41,538 nucleotides of DNA, from assembly GCA_030066775.1 (NCBI GenBank), contig JASJAY010000075.1, forward strand, positions 1 through 41,538. The letters run 5' to 3'. Numbering within the stretch: the first letter of the stretch is position 1; each line of letters starts with the position of its first letter. Origin of the DNA: Planctomycetota bacterium (GTDB lineage Bacteria > Planctomycetota > PLA2 > JAEUHO01). A program made the position numbers and the translations under genes. A model generated the notes under the pieces. The model had not been told where the DNA came from. It was given only the letters and a program-made list of their open reading frames with translations, and ran no database searches. Below are positions 27,386-35,490 of this stretch, piece after piece.

Positions 27386-28524
27386 AGCTTGCCTCCGAGG
27401 GCGTCGGTCAACGGCATGCGCAAGGCGCGCACGGCCGGAACGAGTCCGCCCAGGAATCCTACGGCGAGCGCGGCGGCCAGCCCGCCTACTCGCACAGAGG
27501 GTGAGAGATCCAGGTAGAAGGCCCCCATGGGGAACTTCAGCGGCACTTCGCCGAAGAGCCCGGCGGCCCAGAAGCCGATCAGACCACCGACGACGCCGAG
27601 CAGGAGCGACTCCGTGAGAAGCGACCAGCCGATGGCGAAGGGGCCGTAACCGAGCGCGCGCAGCGCGCCCATCTCGCGCGTGCGCGCGAGCACCGCGGCG
27701 AACATGGTGTTCGCGCACGCGAACACGCCGCCGATGAAGACGAGCAGCGCCATCAGCCACGCCAGGCCCGCGATCGGGTCCAGGGCGTTCTGAAGGGACT
27801 TGAAGAGCTCGGTCTGCGTGATCGCGGAGACCTCGAAGGCCGTCGCGTTGCGGAAGATCCACAGGCGCGCATCGTCCACGGCCGCCGCGCTCTCGAGCCG
27901 CGCCATCACGCACGAGAGATCCGTACGTGCCGTGGCCTCCACGATGTCGTCGAGGCGTCCCCAGATCTCCGCTTCGAGCACGGTGCCCGGCGCCGCGAAG
28001 CGACCGACCACGGTCCACATGACGCCCTCCAGCTCGATCGTCTTGCCGACGTCGAGCGCCCCCTCGGGGAGATCCATGCGCGTCTCGGCCAGACGGCCGG
28101 CGAGCAGCTCACGGAACCCGGTCGGCTCGCGCCCTTCCACCACGGCGACCTTCTCGTGCACGAGGAACGCCGCGGGCTGCACACCCCGCATCATGCCGAT
28201 GCGGTTGCCCTTGCGCGTGGCGATGTGGATCTCGGGCGACGCGGCACGCAAGCCCCCGCGCTCCACGACACCGGGCAGCTTGGCCGCGACGATCTCGGCC
28301 GCGGTGCGTGCGATCACGGAACGCACCAGGTCGTGTTCGCTCGCCGAGCCCGTGATCACGATGACGTCGGGCGAAGCCGTTTCCCGGGCCTTGCTGCCCA
28401 GGGCGCTCGCGAAGCCGCCCATGAGCACGACGAGGGTCGTGATCACCGCCACGCCCAACAGCGTGACGACGGTCCGCCCGCGTCGGCGCCAGAGGTTTCG
28501 CAGCGCGTAAGCGAAGGGCAGCAT
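27382..28524 (-). CDS. ABC transporter permease, MacB/FtsX type
   Basis: This 380-residue protein has the MacB/FtsX layout: one N-terminal helix (about 18-40), a large periplasmic domain (about 45-255), and three helices near the C-terminus (about 265-375). The C-terminal FtsX motif TREMGALRALGYG is present. These permeases work by mechanotransmission rather than classic transport. It lies 3 bases after the other permease gene and overlaps the Cys-rich lipoprotein gene. The two permeases are similar in size and layout and would form a heterodimer with one ATPase. The substrate is unknown. Confidence 0.9.
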   Translation of the reverse strand: MLPFAYALRNLWRRRGRTVVTLLGVAVITTLVVLMGGFASALGSKARETASPDVIVITGSASEHDLVRSVIARTAAEIVAAKLPGVVERGGLRAASPEIHIATRKGNRIGMMRGVQPAAFLVHEKVAVVEGREPTGFRELLAGRLAETRMDLPEGALDVGKTIELEGVMWTVVGRFAAPGTVLEAEIWGRLDDIVEATARTDLSCVMARLESAAAVDDARLWIFRNATAFEVSAITQTELFKSLQNALDPIAGLAWLMALLVFIGGVFACANTMFAAVLARTREMGALRALGYGPFAIGWSLLTESLLLGVVGGLIGFWAAGLFGEVPLKFPMGAFYLDLSPSVRVGGLAAALAVGFLGGLVPAVRALRMPLTDALGGKL

Positions 28525-28527
28525 CGG

Positions 28528-29670
28528 CTACTCCGGCTTGACCGCGAGGGCGAGGGGACGGCGGAGCGTCTGGACCACGGGCCCGAGGGCGGCGATCAGG
28601 CCGACCACGAGCGCGACGCACGCGCCGGCGATGGCGAGGCTCGCGTCCGGGGCGATGTCGATGCCCCAGCCCTCGATGCCCAGCGTCTGCGGCGAGGCCA
28701 GGAGCCAGGCGGCGACGGCACCGACGCCGAGCATGCCGCCGAGCAGACCGAGGACGAGGCTCTCCACGAGCACGAGGCCCCCGAGCATCCCGCGCCCGAC
28801 GCCGACGGTCTCGAGCACGCCGAGCTCGGTCGCCCGTGTCTGCGCGCTGATCGACACCGTGTTCCCCAGGATGAGCACGACGACGGCGACGGCGAGGTAG
28901 CCGAGCACGCGCGCGAAGTCGACGACCTCGTCCACCTCCCCCACGGCGCCCTGGACGAAGGCCTGCATCGTCTTGGTGTCCGTCGCCTGGCGCTCGTCCT
29001 TGTAGCGCTCGTCGATCGTGGCCGCGACGGCGACCGGATCGGCATCCGGCTTGAGCTTGACCATGAGCTGCGTGACGAGGCCGCGCTTCTTGCGCGCGTT
29101 CTGTAGCTGGTCCAGCTGGACGAAGGCGAGGTTGTCGATGCCGGCGGCATCCGAGCGCACGATGCCGTCGATGCGCACGTCCACGTTCGAGAGCTGCACG
29201 CGCTCACCAACCGTCAGCCCACGCCGTTCCGCCAGACGCCGGCCCACGAGCGCGCCGCGCGGGTTGCGCTGCCAGCTCTGGATGTCGCCATCCAGCAGCT
29301 CCAGGTCGTGGATGTCCGTGAGCAGTGCGGGGGGCACACCGTGCAGCGTGACGAGATCGAGGTTGGCGCGACAGGAGTTGATGAACAGCAGCGTCGGTAG
29401 GACCGTCTCGACCTCCGGCATGCCGCGGATCTCCTCGGCGTAGCGCAACGGCAGGTCCGAGGTCAGCGGGCAGAAGCGGCTGCTCTGGAAGACGACCAGC
29501 ACGGGCTGGTCGGCCGCCTCGGCGAGCCGGTCCACCCCGCGCTCCAGCGCCCACACGAAGGCGAAGAGCCCGAGCGCGAGCGACGTCCCGAGCACGGTCA
29601 GGGCCGTCCGCGTCCGCGCACGCAGCACCGTCCGGCGCACGTAGGTCAGGAGATGCAGGAAGGTCCTCAC
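28528..29670 (-). CDS. ABC transporter permease, MacB/FtsX type
   Basis: This 380-residue permease has an N-terminal helix (about 23-45), a periplasmic domain (about 50-255) and three C-terminal helices, with the family motif TRATELGVLETVGVG near residue 285. Its start is GTG at 29670, overlapping the ATPase stop by GTGA, so translation is coupled. Sequence identity to the other permease is low by eye, but the layout is the same. It is expected to pair with that permease and the ATPase at the inner membrane to drive a tripartite pump with the adaptor and outer-membrane factor of the operon. Confidence 0.9.
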   Translation of the reverse strand: MRTFLHLLTYVRRTVLRARTRTALTVLGTSLALGLFAFVWALERGVDRLAEAADQPVLVVFQSSRFCPLTSDLPLRYAEEIRGMPEVETVLPTLLFINSCRANLDLVTLHGVPPALLTDIHDLELLDGDIQSWQRNPRGALVGRRLAERRGLTVGERVQLSNVDVRIDGIVRSDAAGIDNLAFVQLDQLQNARKKRGLVTQLMVKLKPDADPVAVAATIDERYKDERQATDTKTMQAFVQGAVGEVDEVVDFARVLGYLAVAVVVLILGNTVSISAQTRATELGVLETVGVGRGMLGGLVLVESLVLGLLGGMLGVGAVAAWLLASPQTLGIEGWGIDIAPDASLAIAGACVALVVGLIAALGPVVQTLRRPLALAVKPE

Positions 29671-30383
29671 GAGGCCGCCTCCTCGACCACGTTGCGCGCG
29701 TCGCTCGTGATGTGGCCCTTGTCGAGATGGACGACGCGCTCGGCGTACGCAGCGGCGCGCGGGTCGTGGGTGACCATGACGAGCGTCAGGCCGAAGCGCT
29801 CGTGCAGGGCGCGCAAGAGCTCGAGCACGTTCTCGGCGGCGTGCTCGTCGAGGTTGCCGGTGGGCTCGTCGGCGAGGAGCAGCGACGGCCCCGCGACGAT
29901 GGCGCGCGCGATGGCGACGCGCTGCTGCTGGCCGCCCGACATCTCGCGCGGCAGGTGGTCGCTGCGGTCCGTCAGGTCCACTGCCTCGAGCGCGACCTGC
30001 ACCTTGCGATCGCGTTCGCTCTTCGAGAGCGACGTGAGCAGGAGCGGCAGCTCCACGTTCTCGAACGCGGTGAGCACAGGCACGAGGTTGTACTGCTGGA
30101 AGACGAAGCCCACCTCGCGGTTGCGCCAGCGCGCGAGCTGACGGCGCCGCAGGCCGGACACGAGCACGTCCCCCACCTTGACGTGGCCTTCGGTGGGCTG
30201 GTCGATGCCCGCGATCAGGTGCAGCAACGTCGACTTGCCGCTGCCGGACGGGCCCATCAAGGCCGTGAACTCGCCCTTCTCCACGACGAGATCGAGCTCG
30301 CGCAGCGGCGTCACGTCCTCGCCCTTGCCGGCGAAGGTCTTGGTGACGTCCTCGACGCGGACGAACGGGTCACCTCGATTCAT
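29667..30383 (-). CDS. ABC transporter ATP-binding protein, MacB/LolD type
   Basis: This 238-residue ATPase has Walker [10 protein letters not shown] (44-52), Q-loop FQQYNLVP (from 95), signature MSGGQQQR (148-155) and Walker [14 protein letters not shown] (168-180). These are the features of the LolD/MacB ATPase family that pairs with FtsX-type permeases. All catalytic motifs are intact. It overlaps the adaptor gene by 14 bases upstream and the first permease gene by four bases downstream. Confidence 0.95.
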   Translation of the reverse strand: MNRGDPFVRVEDVTKTFAGKGEDVTPLRELDLVVEKGEFTALMGPSGSGKSTLLHLIAGIDQPTEGHVKVGDVLVSGLRRRQLARWRNREVGFVFQQYNLVPVLTAFENVELPLLLTSLSKSERDRKVQVALEAVDLTDRSDHLPREMSGGQQQRVAIARAIVAGPSLLLADEPTGNLDEHAAENVLELLRALHERFGLTLVMVTHDPRAAAYAERVVHLDKGHITSDARNVVEEAAS

Positions 30384-31938
30384 CGTGGATCCTCACCTTC
30401 GCTCCGTCCTCGATCGGATCGAGGATGACCTTGCTGGACAAGCCGAGCTCGCCCTCGACGAGGGTGAAGCCGTCGGCCGACGACAGCGACTCGACCGGCA
30501 CGCGGCGCGCCCGGCCCCCGCTCGTCGGGTCGTAGATGAAGACGGCGCCGTTTTGCACAGCCCCGTCGGGAACGCGGAACCGGCCCACCCGCATCGTGGG
30601 CGTGCCCGCCTCGGTGGCCGCGGCCTGCTGCTCGAACTGCACGCGACACAGCATCTCGGGGCGCATGCGCGCGTCGGGATCCGTCACGCGGATCTTCACC
30701 TGCAGTGCGTTCTGGTTGATGTCGGCCTCGTGCACGAGGCGGTCCAGCTCGCCTTCGAAGGTCTTGCCGGGGATGGCGTCGACCGTGAAGGAGATCGTGC
30801 TGCCCGCGCCGATGTTCGCCACCTGCGCATAGAGCACGTCCACGCGGACCTGCAGCTTCGCCGGGTCGTAGAGTGAGACGAGACTGCCCGTCATGCGATT
30901 GAGTCGGCTCGTCGAGCCGGGGCCGCTCTCGTCGCCCTCCTTGAAGTCGCCGGCCGGACCGACGACCGCGCCCGGTGCACTCTCGAGGCGCATCACGACG
31001 CCGTCCGCCGGCGCCTTCACCGTGAGGTGATCGTGGTTCGTCTGGGCGACCTGCAGGTCCACCTTCGCACGTGCGGCTTCGGCCTGGGCCAGTGCCAGGG
31101 CCTCCTTCGCAATCGCGACATCGCCCTGGAGCGTTCGCGGGTCGCGCAGGCCTTCCTGCGCGATCTCGATCAGCGCTTCGGTTCGCGCCACCTCGGCCTG
31201 CGCCTGCTTCACGGCCTGCGTGTACTCGGCGACCTTCGTGCGCGCCTCGTCGCGCTTCGCCAACGCGCGCTCGTATGCCACCGGCGTATCGCCGCCGCCC
31301 TGCTTGAGGCGCTCCTGGGCGCGCACCTCGACCTCGGCGGTCGCGACCAACGCCTCGCCCTCGTCGACTTTCGTCTGTCGGAGCGCCACTTCGGCGCGCG
31401 ACGTCGCCAGCGCGCCCTGGAGATCGGTGAGCACGCGGCGCAGGTCGAGCTTCTGGTCCAGGAGCGAGAGCGCGACCTCGTGCGTCGCCCTTGCGCGCTC
31501 GACCTTCGCCTCCGCGACGGCAAAGGCGGCCTTGGCTTCCTCGAGCGCGTTCTCGATGTCGAGGTTGCGCAGTCGGCCGATCACCGTCTCACCGCGTACG
31601 ACCTTCTGGCCCTCGAGCACGTAGAGCTCATCGAGCACGCCGCGCACGAGCGGGCGGACGGTCGTCGGAAACGGATGCGGCTCGAGCCAACCGACGTCCT
31701 GCAGCGTCTCGCCCGACGTGCGGACCACGGTCTCGTCGGCGGGCGCGGGCAGCACGGCGGTGATCCGCACGGCCGGCGGCGGAAACAACACGGGGCGCAG
31801 CACGGCGAACGCGGTCACGAGCACGCCGAGCACGAGCACGATCCCCATGATGCGTGCGCCGCGCCCGCGCCCCCGCGGGGGCGGCGTGGGCTCGCTGCGA
31901 CGCAGTGCATCGAGATCGGCATGGGTGCGTCTCGTCAT
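30370..31938 (-). CDS. Periplasmic adaptor (HlyD/MacA-type membrane fusion protein)
   Basis: This 522-residue protein has a cytosolic basic N-terminus, one transmembrane helix (about 31-47) and then a biotinyl-lipoyl-like half-motif ([15 protein letters not shown], about 95-109). A long alpha hairpin (about 120-310) is rich in Ala, Glu, Lys and Arg. The second lipoyl half follows ([14 protein letters not shown]), then a beta-barrel domain (about 370-450) and a membrane-proximal C-terminal domain. The hairpin is longer than in MacA and should reach the outer-membrane factor. It overlaps that gene by ATGA at 31935-31938. It links the MacB-like transporter to the TolC-like lipoprotein. Confidence 0.9.
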   Translation of the reverse strand: MTRRTHADLDALRRSEPTPPPRGRGRGARIMGIVLVLGVLVTAFAVLRPVLFPPPAVRITAVLPAPADETVVRTSGETLQDVGWLEPHPFPTTVRPLVRGVLDELYVLEGQKVVRGETVIGRLRNLDIENALEEAKAAFAVAEAKVERARATHEVALSLLDQKLDLRRVLTDLQGALATSRAEVALRQTKVDEGEALVATAEVEVRAQERLKQGGGDTPVAYERALAKRDEARTKVAEYTQAVKQAQAEVARTEALIEIAQEGLRDPRTLQGDVAIAKEALALAQAEAARAKVDLQVAQTNHDHLTVKAPADGVVMRLESAPGAVVGPAGDFKEGDESGPGSTSRLNRMTGSLVSLYDPAKLQVRVDVLYAQVANIGAGSTISFTVDAIPGKTFEGELDRLVHEADINQNALQVKIRVTDPDARMRPEMLCRVQFEQQAAATEAGTPTMRVGRFRVPDGAVQNGAVFIYDPTSGGRARRVPVESLSSADGFTLVEGELGLSSKVILDPIEDGAKVRIHDESR

Positions 31939-33188
31939 GAGCCCCCTCCCTTCGCGCCCTGCGCGCGCGAGACGACCTCGGCGCCGGGCCAGCCGGCAGC
32001 GCGTGCGGCCCGCACGCGGGCGCGCGCCTCGTAAACGGCCGCGCGGCGCTCGGCGCGCGCGGCGCCGACCTCGGTTCCAACGACGAGCACGAGCGAGGCG
32101 AAGGCGGTCGGATCCGTCTCGACGCGTGCGCGCTCGGCTTCGAAGAGCGCACGCGCCGCCTCGCGTCGACTGCGGGCCGCCTGGAGATCGGCCTGGGCCG
32201 ACGCCCATGCGAGGCGTCGGCTCTCCGCGTCGTGGCGCGCGGCGAGCACGCCGGCCCGCAGATGTTCGTGGGCCGCCTCGCGCGCCGACTGCGCCACCCG
32301 CGCCTGGTCGCCGGCATCGAGCGGTAAGCGGATGCGGACCAGCTGCAGCGGCGCATCGAGCTCGATGTTCCCGCCGAGGCGCAGCTCGAGCCCGGGGTAC
32401 TGGCGCACAACCGCCTCCTTGAAGCGCCGGTCGGCAAGGCGATACCGCGCGAACTGCGTCTGGAGGTCACCGCGCGCCAAGAGGAGCCGGGTGTCGTCGG
32501 TAGCGGGCACGGCCGGCCACGCGGGCGCCGCCGAGACGACGACCACGTCGCTGCCGGGGGCGGCGCCGGTGAGCTCGACGATACGCCGCCGCGCATCCTG
32601 CAGCTCCGCGTCGATCACGCGCGACTCGGCGGTCGCTTCGGCGAGCGCGGCATCCGCAGCGCGCAGCGACGCCTCGGAGGCAAGCCCCGCTTCGCGGAAC
32701 GCGTCCACGTCGAGCTCCGGTGCGGGTGGCGCCATCGACGCGAGCACGCGCTCGACGGCGTAGGCCTCGGCCAGCTCCGCGACGAGGTCGCGCGCCGTCT
32801 CGTTGTGACGGCGCACGCGTTCGTCGCGCAGCGCGCGGGCGGACGCCTGGGCCGCGCTCCGCGGGCCGATGCCGAAGAGCGAGAGGACGTCGGCCTCGAG
32901 CGTGACGTCGGTCGCGTCGCCGTCCAGCACGCCGATCCGCCCGACGACCGGGTTCGGGCCGGGATCGAGGTTCACGGCGCGGATCTCCGCGCGCGCTGCG
33001 CGCAGGCTCGGATGCCGCAGCACGAGCAGGTGCACCGCGTGCTCGAAGTCCAGCGGGCCCTCGGGCACGTCGGGCAGGGACGCGTCTGCCGTGGCGACGG
33101 TCGCGGGCAGCGGGCGGTAGGCCGTGCACGCACCGAGCAGCAGGCAGAGCAGGACGACCCGGGTCGTCCGGGATCTGGGAATGGACAA
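31935..33188 (-). CDS. TolC-like outer-membrane efflux lipoprotein
   Basis: This 417-residue protein matches the outer-membrane factor family: a lipoprotein signal (lipobox LLGAC), then two repeats of long Ala/Arg/Glu-rich helices separated by short beta segments (LRLGGNIELDAPLQLVRIRL near residue 265). The opening FEHAVHLLVLRHPSLRAARAEI is typical of OEP repeats (split FEHAVHLLVLRHPSL). I prefer the TTG start at 33188 because GGGAG lies about 9 bases upstream and it gives a compact signal peptide. An in-frame GTG at 33221 adds 11 residues but has no ribosome site. It is the second gene of the efflux operon, 72 bases after the Cys-rich gene. Confidence 0.82.
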   Translation of the reverse strand: MSIPRSRTTRVVLLCLLLGACTAYRPLPATVATADASLPDVPEGPLDFEHAVHLLVLRHPSLRAARAEIRAVNLDPGPNPVVGRIGVLDGDATDVTLEADVLSLFGIGPRSAAQASARALRDERVRRHNETARDLVAELAEAYAVERVLASMAPPAPELDVDAFREAGLASEASLRAADAALAEATAESRVIDAELQDARRRIVELTGAAPGSDVVVVSAAPAWPAVPATDDTRLLLARGDLQTQFARYRLADRRFKEAVVRQYPGLELRLGGNIELDAPLQLVRIRLPLDAGDQARVAQSAREAAHEHLRAGVLAARHDAESRRLAWASAQADLQAARSRREAARALFEAERARVETDPTAFASLVLVVGTEVGAARAERRAAVYEARARVRAARAAGWPGAEVVSRAQGAKGGGS

Positions 33189-33260
33189 GATGGCGCTCTC
33201 CCACGAGCAGGGACGGATCACCGGCGACGCGCCGGCAATCGGGTCAATGCGCGTGGGGGA

Positions 33261-33674
33261 TCAGCGCAGGAGCGCGACGGTCGTGCAGAAGTGCACCCGT
33301 GGCGGTTCGAGCATCCCCAGGTCGGTAGCTGCGACGGGGCGCTCGGGCGATGCGGGCGCGAGCGGCGCGGCGAGGGGCACGCAGATACTCACGGCCGGCG
33401 CATCGAGGTCGACGCGCGCACCCAGCGGTACCAGCTCGTGCATGTTGCCGATGCTGGAGCAGACGGGGCACTCGTCGCTGCCGGACGCCGGTTCGTCGGC
33501 GGGCGCGGGATCGGTCTCGCAGCAGCTGCAGTCGCCGCAGCTGCACTCCTGCACCGCGGTACCGCAGCCGCCGTCCGCGCTCAGCATCGAGGCGAACAGG
33601 CAGGGCGACGTACCCCAGGCCAGGATGACCAGGCCGAGGACGAGCACGAGGCCGAGCTGGGCGGTGCGCTGCAT
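33261..33674 (-). CDS. Cys-rich exported protein, first gene of efflux operon
   Basis: This 137-residue protein has an N-terminal hydrophobic signal (about residues 8-24). Eleven Cys follow, seven of them within about 27 residues (CGTAVQECSCGDCSCC plus the preceding SPC), then ECPVC. The spacing of CxC, CxxC and CC fits metal binding or disulfide-rich folding. The C-terminal half is Pro/Ala-rich and ends near an HFC. Small exported Cys/His-rich proteins often accompany metal efflux genes, so a metal-sensing or metal-buffering role is possible. I recognise no named family. It lies 72 bases before the outer-membrane factor gene on the same strand. Confidence 0.7.
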   Translation of the reverse strand: MQRTAQLGLVLVLGLVILAWGTSPCLFASMLSADGGCGTAVQECSCGDCSCCETDPAPADEPASGSDECPVCSSIGNMHELVPLGARVDLDAPAVSICVPLAAPLAPASPERPVAATDLGMLEPPRVHFCTTVALLR

Positions 33675-33755
33675 CACGTAGTCGAGAGTATGCCAGATTT
33701 CCCCGGCGGACTAGGGACGCGGGCCGTCACGGCCATGTTCCGGGCGGCCGTCAGG

Positions 33756-34520
33756 TCAGCGTTCGGTTCGGAACAGCTTCTCGGGCGCCTTCTTGTTGGC
33801 CTTGTAGAGCTCGAGCCACGGTTCGACGCCTTGGACCTGCCGGCGCGTAAGGCTGTTGAGTGCCGCCACCAAGGCGTCGCGCACCAGCACGAAGCGCTCC
33901 TGGTTGAACCGGCCTCGCGCCCCCTTCGTGTTCCCGGGCCGCAGGCGCGTCAGCTCGTCGATCAGGAACTTCAGGATGCCGGTCCGCTTCTTCGAGAAGC
34001 TGTACTTCCCCAGGGCGGCGATGGCGAGGCGCGCCGCGTTGGGGTCCTTGGCCGTGCGCGCGAGCTTCTCCAGCTTGGAGATGGCGGCATCGGCCTGGAC
34101 CTGCGCCAGCGCCTGGAGCACCGCCACCCCGAGCTGGTCGACCGTCTCTTCCTTGGGCGCGGGTACATGCGGCTTGAGCTGCGCCCACACGCCCTTCTCG
34201 TCGTACATGGCCGCCAGCGTCGCGGCGGCCGCCTTGCGCACCGTGATGCTCTGCGCGTCGTCGCCGAGCACGCCGCCGACCGCCTTCTGCAGGCGCTGCA
34301 TGGCGGTCTTCGTCTTGAGCGCGTTGTGCAGCGGCGGGACCTGCTTGAGCGTCGCCTCGAGGCCCTTCCGGTCCTTCGCCTCGGTCAGCGCGTCGAGCTT
34401 CGCGACGAGCGCTTCGGCGTCGCGGACGCGGCCGGCCTCCTCGTAGTCCTTCGCCGCCGCGCCCGGTGCGAGCAGCGCGAGCGTAAGCAGCGCGAGGAGG
34501 GGGCTGCGGAGGTCGATCAC
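33756..34520 (-). CDS. Exported helical-repeat (HEAT-like) protein
   Basis: This 254-residue protein has a signal peptide (about 1-23, ending GAAA) and a mature part made of paired helices. VRKAAAATLAAMYD, VAVLQALAQVQADAAISKLEKLA and LAIAALGKY resemble HEAT repeats (second motif spans VAVLQALAQVQAD). It should act in the periplasm as a binding scaffold. Its GTG start (34520) overlaps the stop of the pseudoprotease gene by GTGA, so the two are coupled. The upstream partner gene is the HtrA protease. A role in binding the protease pair or its substrates is inference. Confidence 0.75.
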   Translation of the reverse strand: MIDLRSPLLALLTLALLAPGAAAKDYEEAGRVRDAEALVAKLDALTEAKDRKGLEATLKQVPPLHNALKTKTAMQRLQKAVGGVLGDDAQSITVRKAAAATLAAMYDEKGVWAQLKPHVPAPKEETVDQLGVAVLQALAQVQADAAISKLEKLARTAKDPNAARLAIAALGKYSFSKKRTGILKFLIDELTRLRPGNTKGARGRFNQERFVLVRDALVAALNSLTRRQVQGVEPWLELYKANKKAPEKLFRTER

Positions 34521-35467
34521 TCGCCGTCCTTCTTGGCGCCTCCGTCGTCCTTCTTGCCGCCGTCGTCCTTCTTGCCGCCGTCGTCCTTCTTGTCGTCGCC
34601 GCCCTCGTCCTTGTCACCGCCCTCGTCTGCCTCGGCAGCCTCGGCGGCGGCTTCCGCGGCTTCCGCGGCGGCCTCTTCCTCGGCCTCGAGGATCTCCTCG
34701 AGCGCGTTGGAGGACTCCTTCTTGGCCATGCGCACGGTCGCGGCGGCGATCTTGAGCGGCAGCACGAACGGACGCGTCTCCGACTCCTCGCCCACGCCCT
34801 CCTGGCGCACGCAGATGCCGGCCACGGCACCGCTCGCGGTGTAGAGCGGGTGGCCGATCATCGTGCCGCCGCCCGCGAGGGTCCACATGTCGCGCGGCTT
34901 GCTGACCTTGCCGATGACGCGCGTCTGGGCGCACATCGGGGCGTAGTCGAAGCCCTGGTCGAGACGCATGACCGCGTAGAGCATCTCGCCGACCTTGGGC
35001 TCGGCGGTCGTCTCGATGTCGAGCATCGAGACCTTCTTCTCGCCGAGGTCCTTGATCAGGACGAACGCGAGCCCGAGCTTGCTGTCCTTCGCGCCGAGGA
35101 TCGCCGGGTGCTCCTTGTCCTCACCGGGGAAGATCACGCGCAGATTGGTCGGGATGGCGTTCACCTCGATCTGACGCCGCATGCGCCGCCCGATCCCGAG
35201 CCGCGGATCGAAGTTCGACGCATCCGTCATGATCAGGCCGGAGCTGTCGACCATCACCCCCATCGCGGTTCCGTTGATCTCGCGGTTCTGGGACTGGCCG
35301 CCCATCGTGATCTCGACCTTCAGCACGAACTTCAGGGCGACGACGGTGTCGGCCTTGGCCTTGATCAGGGCCTCGTGGGGCGCGCCCCCCTCCTCGGCGG
35401 CGACCGGGAGAGCGCAGAGGGACAGAACGGCCACGCAGGCGACCAGGCGAACGAGAGTGCGCGTCAT
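34517..35467 (-). CDS. Exported trypsin-fold pseudoprotease with charged tail
   Basis: This 316-residue protein has a signal peptide (ending PVAA). Its trypsin/HtrA-like beta pattern includes NGTAMGVMVDSSGLIMTDASNF, read as the NGTAMGVMVDSSGLIM strand and TDASNF turn. Where HtrA has TNHHV, this one has TDASN, so the catalytic His is lost. Where HtrA has GNSGGPL, it has GGTMIGHPLY, so the Ser is lost too. It is therefore probably a non-catalytic relative. After about residue 250 comes an Ala/Glu helix and then a Lys/Asp/Gly tail with KKDDGG repeats. AAGGAG lies 7 bases before ATG 35467. The gene follows the HtrA gene by 23 bases and overlaps the helical-repeat gene. Confidence 0.78.
   Translation of the reverse strand: MTRTLVRLVACVAVLSLCALPVAAEEGGAPHEALIKAKADTVVALKFVLKVEITMGGQSQNREINGTAMGVMVDSSGLIMTDASNFDPRLGIGRRMRRQIEVNAIPTNLRVIFPGEDKEHPAILGAKDSKLGLAFVLIKDLGEKKVSMLDIETTAEPKVGEMLYAVMRLDQGFDYAPMCAQTRVIGKVSKPRDMWTLAGGGTMIGHPLYTASGAVAGICVRQEGVGEESETRPFVLPLKIAAATVRMAKKESSNALEEILEAEEEAAAEAAEAAAEAAEADEGGDKDEGGDDKKDDGGKKDDGGKKDDGGAKKDGE
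34544..34592. repeat. 18-bp tandem repeat encoding KKDDGG
   Basis: GTCGTCCTTCTTGCCGCC occurs at 34544-34561 and again, identical, at 34562-34579, followed by 13 matching bases to 34592. A degenerate copy precedes it. On the minus strand it encodes KKDDGG units in the C-terminal tail of the pseudoprotease. Copy number may vary between strains. Confidence 0.85.
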
Positions 35468-35490
35468 GAAAGGCTCCTTGCCGGAAGTCG

